A stretch of DNA of 46,924 nt from a virus: IMG/VR virus record IMGVR_UViG_3300005613_000113, positions 1-46,924 of that record; one strand, given 5' to 3'. The notes beneath the pieces are model-generated. The model worked only from the letters and a program-made list of their open reading frames with translations. It was not told the origin of the DNA and did not search any database. Below are positions 45,251-46,924 of this stretch, in pieces. Within the stretch, counting starts at the first letter, position 1. Every line of letters begins with the position of its first letter. The translations under genes were made by a program, and so were the position numbers.

Positions 45251-45501
45251 CTATCCACAGCTTATTCACAGCTGTGAATTCATTTATCCACAGCTTATCC
45301 ACAGCTGTGAATTCATTTATCCACAGCTTACTCACAGCTTATCCACAGCTTACTCACAGCTTATCCACAGCTTATCCACAGCTTACTCACAGCTTATCCA
45401 CAGCTTATCCACAGCTGTGAATTCATTTATCCACAGCTTACTCACAATTTACTCACAGCTGTGAATTCATTTATCCACAGCTTACTCACAATTTACTCAC
45501 A
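45251..45501 (+). other. DnaA-box array, probable replication origin
   Basis: Nineteen direct units of TTATCCACA (10 or so exact), TTACTCACA, TTATTCACA or CTATCCACA start at 45251, 45262, 45284, 45295, 45317 and on to 45493, all on one 11-bp register. The four empty register positions hold inverted TGTGAATTC boxes that form TTCACAGCTGTGAA-type palindromes. TTATCCACA is the canonical DnaA box. Regular helical phasing suggests a cooperative filament of host DnaA or a phage initiator. Titration of DnaA is an alternative. Confidence 0.8.
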
Positions 45502-45510
45502 TTTTTAAAA

Positions 45511-45532
45511 CAATTGGGTATATTGGCAATTC
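45511..45532. repeat. Inverted copy of operator-like site, left
   Basis: Contains ATTGGCAATTC; the reverse complement GAATTGCCAAT recurs at 46099-46109 with further similarity (CCCAATTG against CCCAAATTG). The two lie on either side of the coiled-coil gene, in opposite orientation. Confidence 0.6.
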
Positions 45533-45547
45533 AAAACTTTTAAAAGT

Positions 45548-46066
45548 TTATGCTTTAATTTGTGTTTTTTTTGTGTCCCATAGTAACCCTGCTTCATAAA
45601 CGATGTTATCAGCAACGCGATTATCTCCGTTTATTCCTTGCTTTTTCAATTCTGCTTTAAAAATTTTTTTCCAATCGGCATTGCTAACATCAATTGTGAT
45701 GTCATTTATTCCAATTCGTTTGAAAATCATCTGCTTATCAACGAAAATCCATTCTTGTTTTCTACGTGGCAAGGAATTTTCTGTTTTGTAATTGACAAAG
45801 TTTAAAATCTCTTTGGCAAAGGAAACTCTTTCTTTGATTTCTTTCATTGATTGCTTAAAAGTATTCTTTGCTTTTATTGCGTTTGCGTTTGCGTTTTCTA
45901 AAATGCTTTTGGCTTCGGCAATTTGTTTTTGTTTATCTTCTTCGCTTAAGCAATCAGAATATTCTGTCGCAATGATTTGTTTTTGTCTTCTCATTTCTTG
46001 CTTTAATTCTTCTTGCTTTGCTTTTAATTCCTTTGCTTTGTTTAGTAATTCGGTAATTTTACTCAT
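45548..46066 (-). CDS. Coiled-coil protein near the origin, 172 aa
   Basis: ATG 46066 follows TAGGAGTAAAAAAA; the longer frame to 46108 has no site. Residues 1-95 are a long coiled coil (LLNKAKELKAKQEELKQEMR, then IAEAKSILENANANAIKAKN). The C-terminal part (WIFVDKQMIFKRIGINDITI, DVSNADWKKIFKAELKKQGI) is mixed. It lies between the DnaA array and a strong promoter, framed by inverted GAATTGCCAAT sites. It could be a regulator or accessory of the origin; no family recognised. Confidence 0.5.
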   Translation of the reverse strand: MSKITELLNKAKELKAKQEELKQEMRRQKQIIATEYSDCLSEEDKQKQIAEAKSILENANANAIKAKNTFKQSMKEIKERVSFAKEILNFVNYKTENSLPRRKQEWIFVDKQMIFKRIGINDITIDVSNADWKKIFKAELKKQGINGDNRVADNIVYEAGLLWDTKKTQIKA

Positions 46067-46098
46067 TTTTTTTACTCCTAAAATTTTTGTAAAATTTC

Positions 46099-46120
46099 GA
46101 ATTGCCAATGTCCCAAATTG
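46099..46120. repeat. Inverted copy of operator-like site, right
   Basis: GAATTGCCAAT then GTCCCAAATTG. It lies between the promoter at 46144-46171 and the start at 46066, a typical operator position; the partner is at 45511-45532. Confidence 0.6.
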
Positions 46121-46143
46121 TCAATGAACAATTTTCTAGAATC

Positions 46144-46171
46144 ATTATCGCAAATATATATATATTGTCAA
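46144..46171 (-). promoter_or_regulatory. Sigma-70 promoter of coiled-coil gene
   Basis: On the minus strand TTGACA (46171-46166), 16 AT-rich bases, GATAAT (46149-46144). The transcript would start about 70 bases before ATG 46066. Confidence 0.75.
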
Positions 46172-46212
46172 TGATTTTCTTTTAAAATATTTTAGAATAT
46201 TTTAAATATTGC

Positions 46213-46240
46213 TTGACAATTTATATATATATGGTATAAT
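46213..46240 (+). promoter_or_regulatory. Sigma-70 promoter facing right
   Basis: TTGACA and TATAAT, both perfect, with 16 bases between. It is back to back with the leftward promoter at 46144. The 46247-46500 stretch downstream has no convincing gene, so it may make a leader or untranslated RNA. Confidence 0.75.
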
Positions 46241-46505
46241 GGCAAAAGTTAGAAAAAAAAATGTTGGAAATCTGTACCACCACAACCATATACAGCTTCG
46301 AACTCTATTTTCCACCTCTCCACTTCTCATATTCTTTTACACTTCTTTAACTTTTTATTACCCGGATCGTTACATTACACACAATGCTGCCTATCTTTTT
46401 CCCCTTTTCTCAAATCCTTATTTTTATTTTTACATTAGATTTCTATTTCAATTCAATATGGTATAGCAAGAGTTCCAAGCATTATCAAAAAATCCAAAAT
46501 AATTC
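46241..46505. other. Stretch without a convincing gene
   Basis: Short frames exist on both strands but lack ribosome sites and normal composition. The main feature is the leftward promoter-type repeat at 46460-46480. Confidence 0.5.
46460..46480 (-). promoter_or_regulatory. Leftward promoter-type repeat, copy 2
   Basis: Matches the site at 31024-31044 in 20 of 21 bases (GGTATAGCAAG, one change, GTTCCAAGC on the plus strand). Its minus-strand reading has the extended -10 TGCTATAC. It faces the genes to the left. Confidence 0.55.
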
Positions 46506-46534
46506 TTGACATTATCTCAATTTTGCTATATATT
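46506..46534 (+). promoter_or_regulatory. Sigma-70 promoter of small RNA candidate
   Basis: TTGACA at 46506-46511, 17 bases, TATATT at 46529-46534, with TG upstream of the -10 region. Confidence 0.75.
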
Positions 46535-46540
46535 TTAACT

Positions 46541-46652
46541 ATCTGACAAACATAAGATTATCTGTGGCGCAAGAGCTAAATAAAAAAAGATGAGAATAGA
46601 TAAAATAAATGTAAGCAAGAATTCAGTCCTGAATATTTCAGGGCTTTTTTTA
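46541..46652 (+). ncRNA. Candidate small RNA, about 110 nt
   Basis: A strong promoter, about 85 bases without a proper start codon and ribosome site, and then an intrinsic terminator define a short transcription unit. It could be a trans-acting small RNA or a leader with an attenuator for the gene at 46679. No known RNA family recognised. Confidence 0.45.
46625..46652 (+). terminator. Intrinsic terminator
   Basis: AGTCCTGAA pairs with TTCAGGGCT (9 bp, one G-U) around a TAT loop and is followed by seven T's. Orientation is rightward. Confidence 0.9.
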
Positions 46653-46678
46653 TTTATACACCTATCGAGGAGGTATGA

Positions 46679-46924
46679 ATGACATTTATATTGTCGATGG
46701 CGAGTTTGATACTATACCGTTTAGGCGGAATGAAAGGAAAATGGTTCAATACCAAAATAAGGGATTTGGGTTGTCCGACAGCAGCATTAGTATGGATGTT
46801 AATATTTACGCGTGGATATTCATTATTCACTCATTTCATTGCCTTTGGCTTGCTATTCGCGTCATTGACTACTTATTACGATGAAAGCAAGAATAAAATA
46901 AAGGATTCATTGGCAAGATTGATA
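46679..46924 (+). CDS. Phage membrane protein, N-terminal part (3' truncated)
   Basis: Open to the window end, 82 codons. ATG 46679 is chosen over ATG 46675 because the AGGAGG site is seven bases before it rather than three, and because this frame reads as a membrane protein: MTFILSMASLILYRLGGMKG, then WFNTKIRDLGCPTAALVWML and SLFTHFIAFGLLFASLTTYY. The layout, with LGG and RDLGCP between helices, resembles small phage inner-membrane proteins of unknown function. Start of a rightward operon that runs out of the window. Confidence 0.65.
   Translation, partial: MTFILSMASLILYRLGGMKGKWFNTKIRDLGCPTAALVWMLIFTRGYSLFTHFIAFGLLFASLTTYYDESKNKIKDSLARLI

Noticed and set aside
45064-45258. Leftward 64-codon ORF across the AT-rich repeats
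   Set aside because: It starts with GTG inside the DnaA-box array, has no ribosome site, and its YIVYII repeats only reflect the AT-rich DNA repeats.
45251-45501. CRISPR array
   Set aside because: Units are 11 bp with no variable spacers; they match DnaA boxes instead.
46209-46466. Rightward 85-codon ORF
   Set aside because: Its first codons overlap the promoter's -35 and -10 boxes, it has no ribosome site and an unlikely composition.
46675-46884. ORF starting at the first ATG after AGGAGG
   Set aside because: Spacing is only three bases and the sequence is not protein-like; the overlapping frame from 46679 has correct spacing and reads as a membrane protein open to the window end.
1-46924. 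Circular genome with the two window ends joined
   Set aside because: Joining the ends would keep frame but fuse a membrane protein to a tail fibre, which makes no sense; the window is a slice of a longer sequence.

Overview
The window is a large piece of an AT-rich tailed-phage (siphovirus-like) genome, or a prophage of one, with strong AGGAGG-type ribosome binding sites and bacterial sigma-70-type promoters. The host is not recognisable. Signal peptides, a lipobox, perfect E. coli-type DnaA boxes (TTATCCACA) and lambda/BR0599-type tail-tip genes suggest a Gram-negative or at least diderm bacterium (inference). No integrase, repressor/Cro pair, DNA polymerase or tRNA gene was recognised. Both ends cut genes, so the genome continues outside the window.

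Layout. (1) 1-28540, plus strand, is the late module: end of a tail fibre gene, small secreted or accessory proteins, a giant poly-serine protein, terminase small and large subunits, portal, an adenine methyltransferase, a minus-strand HNH homing endonuclease, a protease-scaffold-capsid fusion with an internal start, decoration-like proteins, neck/tail completion proteins, tail tube, tail assembly chaperones joined by a -1 frameshift site, tape measure, tail-tip proteins (DUF2460, BR0599, NlpC/P60, J-like), three tail-tip paralogues and small membrane proteins. (2) 28547-28600 is an inverted repeat at the convergent junction. (3) 28658-30999, minus strand, holds accessory small genes and a cloverleaf-like leader. 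(4) 31024-38727 is a replication operon: primase-helicase, a probable ssDNA-binding-type protein, a PD-(D/E)XK nuclease and a SNF2 helicase split in two by an HNH gene. It has a sigma-70 promoter and repeated TAACGG operator-like sites at both ends. (5) 38732-44966, minus strand, holds an RHH regulator, RNase H, a ParB-like protein, DUF932, an Api92-like protein, many Cys-cluster microproteins and a secreted cell-wall hydrolase. (6) 45101-45501 is an origin-like region: AT-rich repeats next to 19 DnaA-box-like units in one strict 11-bp register. (7) 45548-46924 holds a coiled-coil gene, promoters in both directions, a candidate small RNA with a terminator, and the start of a plus-strand membrane protein gene.

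The most striking content is RNA-based. Two complete hammerhead ribozymes (type II, stem II open) with intact catalytic cores lie in intergenic gaps of the minus-strand operon (42966-43034 and 44169-44227), and a third element (41614-41658) has lost the GAAA/stem III part. Other unusual points are poly-serine tracts on five proteins of the virion module, one joining a capsid-decoration-like domain to an F5/8C carbohydrate-binding domain; a split SNF2 helicase with a free-standing endonuclease exactly at the junction; DnaA boxes just downstream of the late promoter; and a nested scaffold-capsid start.

How the genes work together (inference). Early leftward operons supply replication and regulation and probably start at the DnaA-box array. 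The RHH protein at 38732 may autoregulate through the TAACGG repeats. The late rightward module builds the head and tail. All functional calls rest on reading motifs and gene order by eye; no database search was run.
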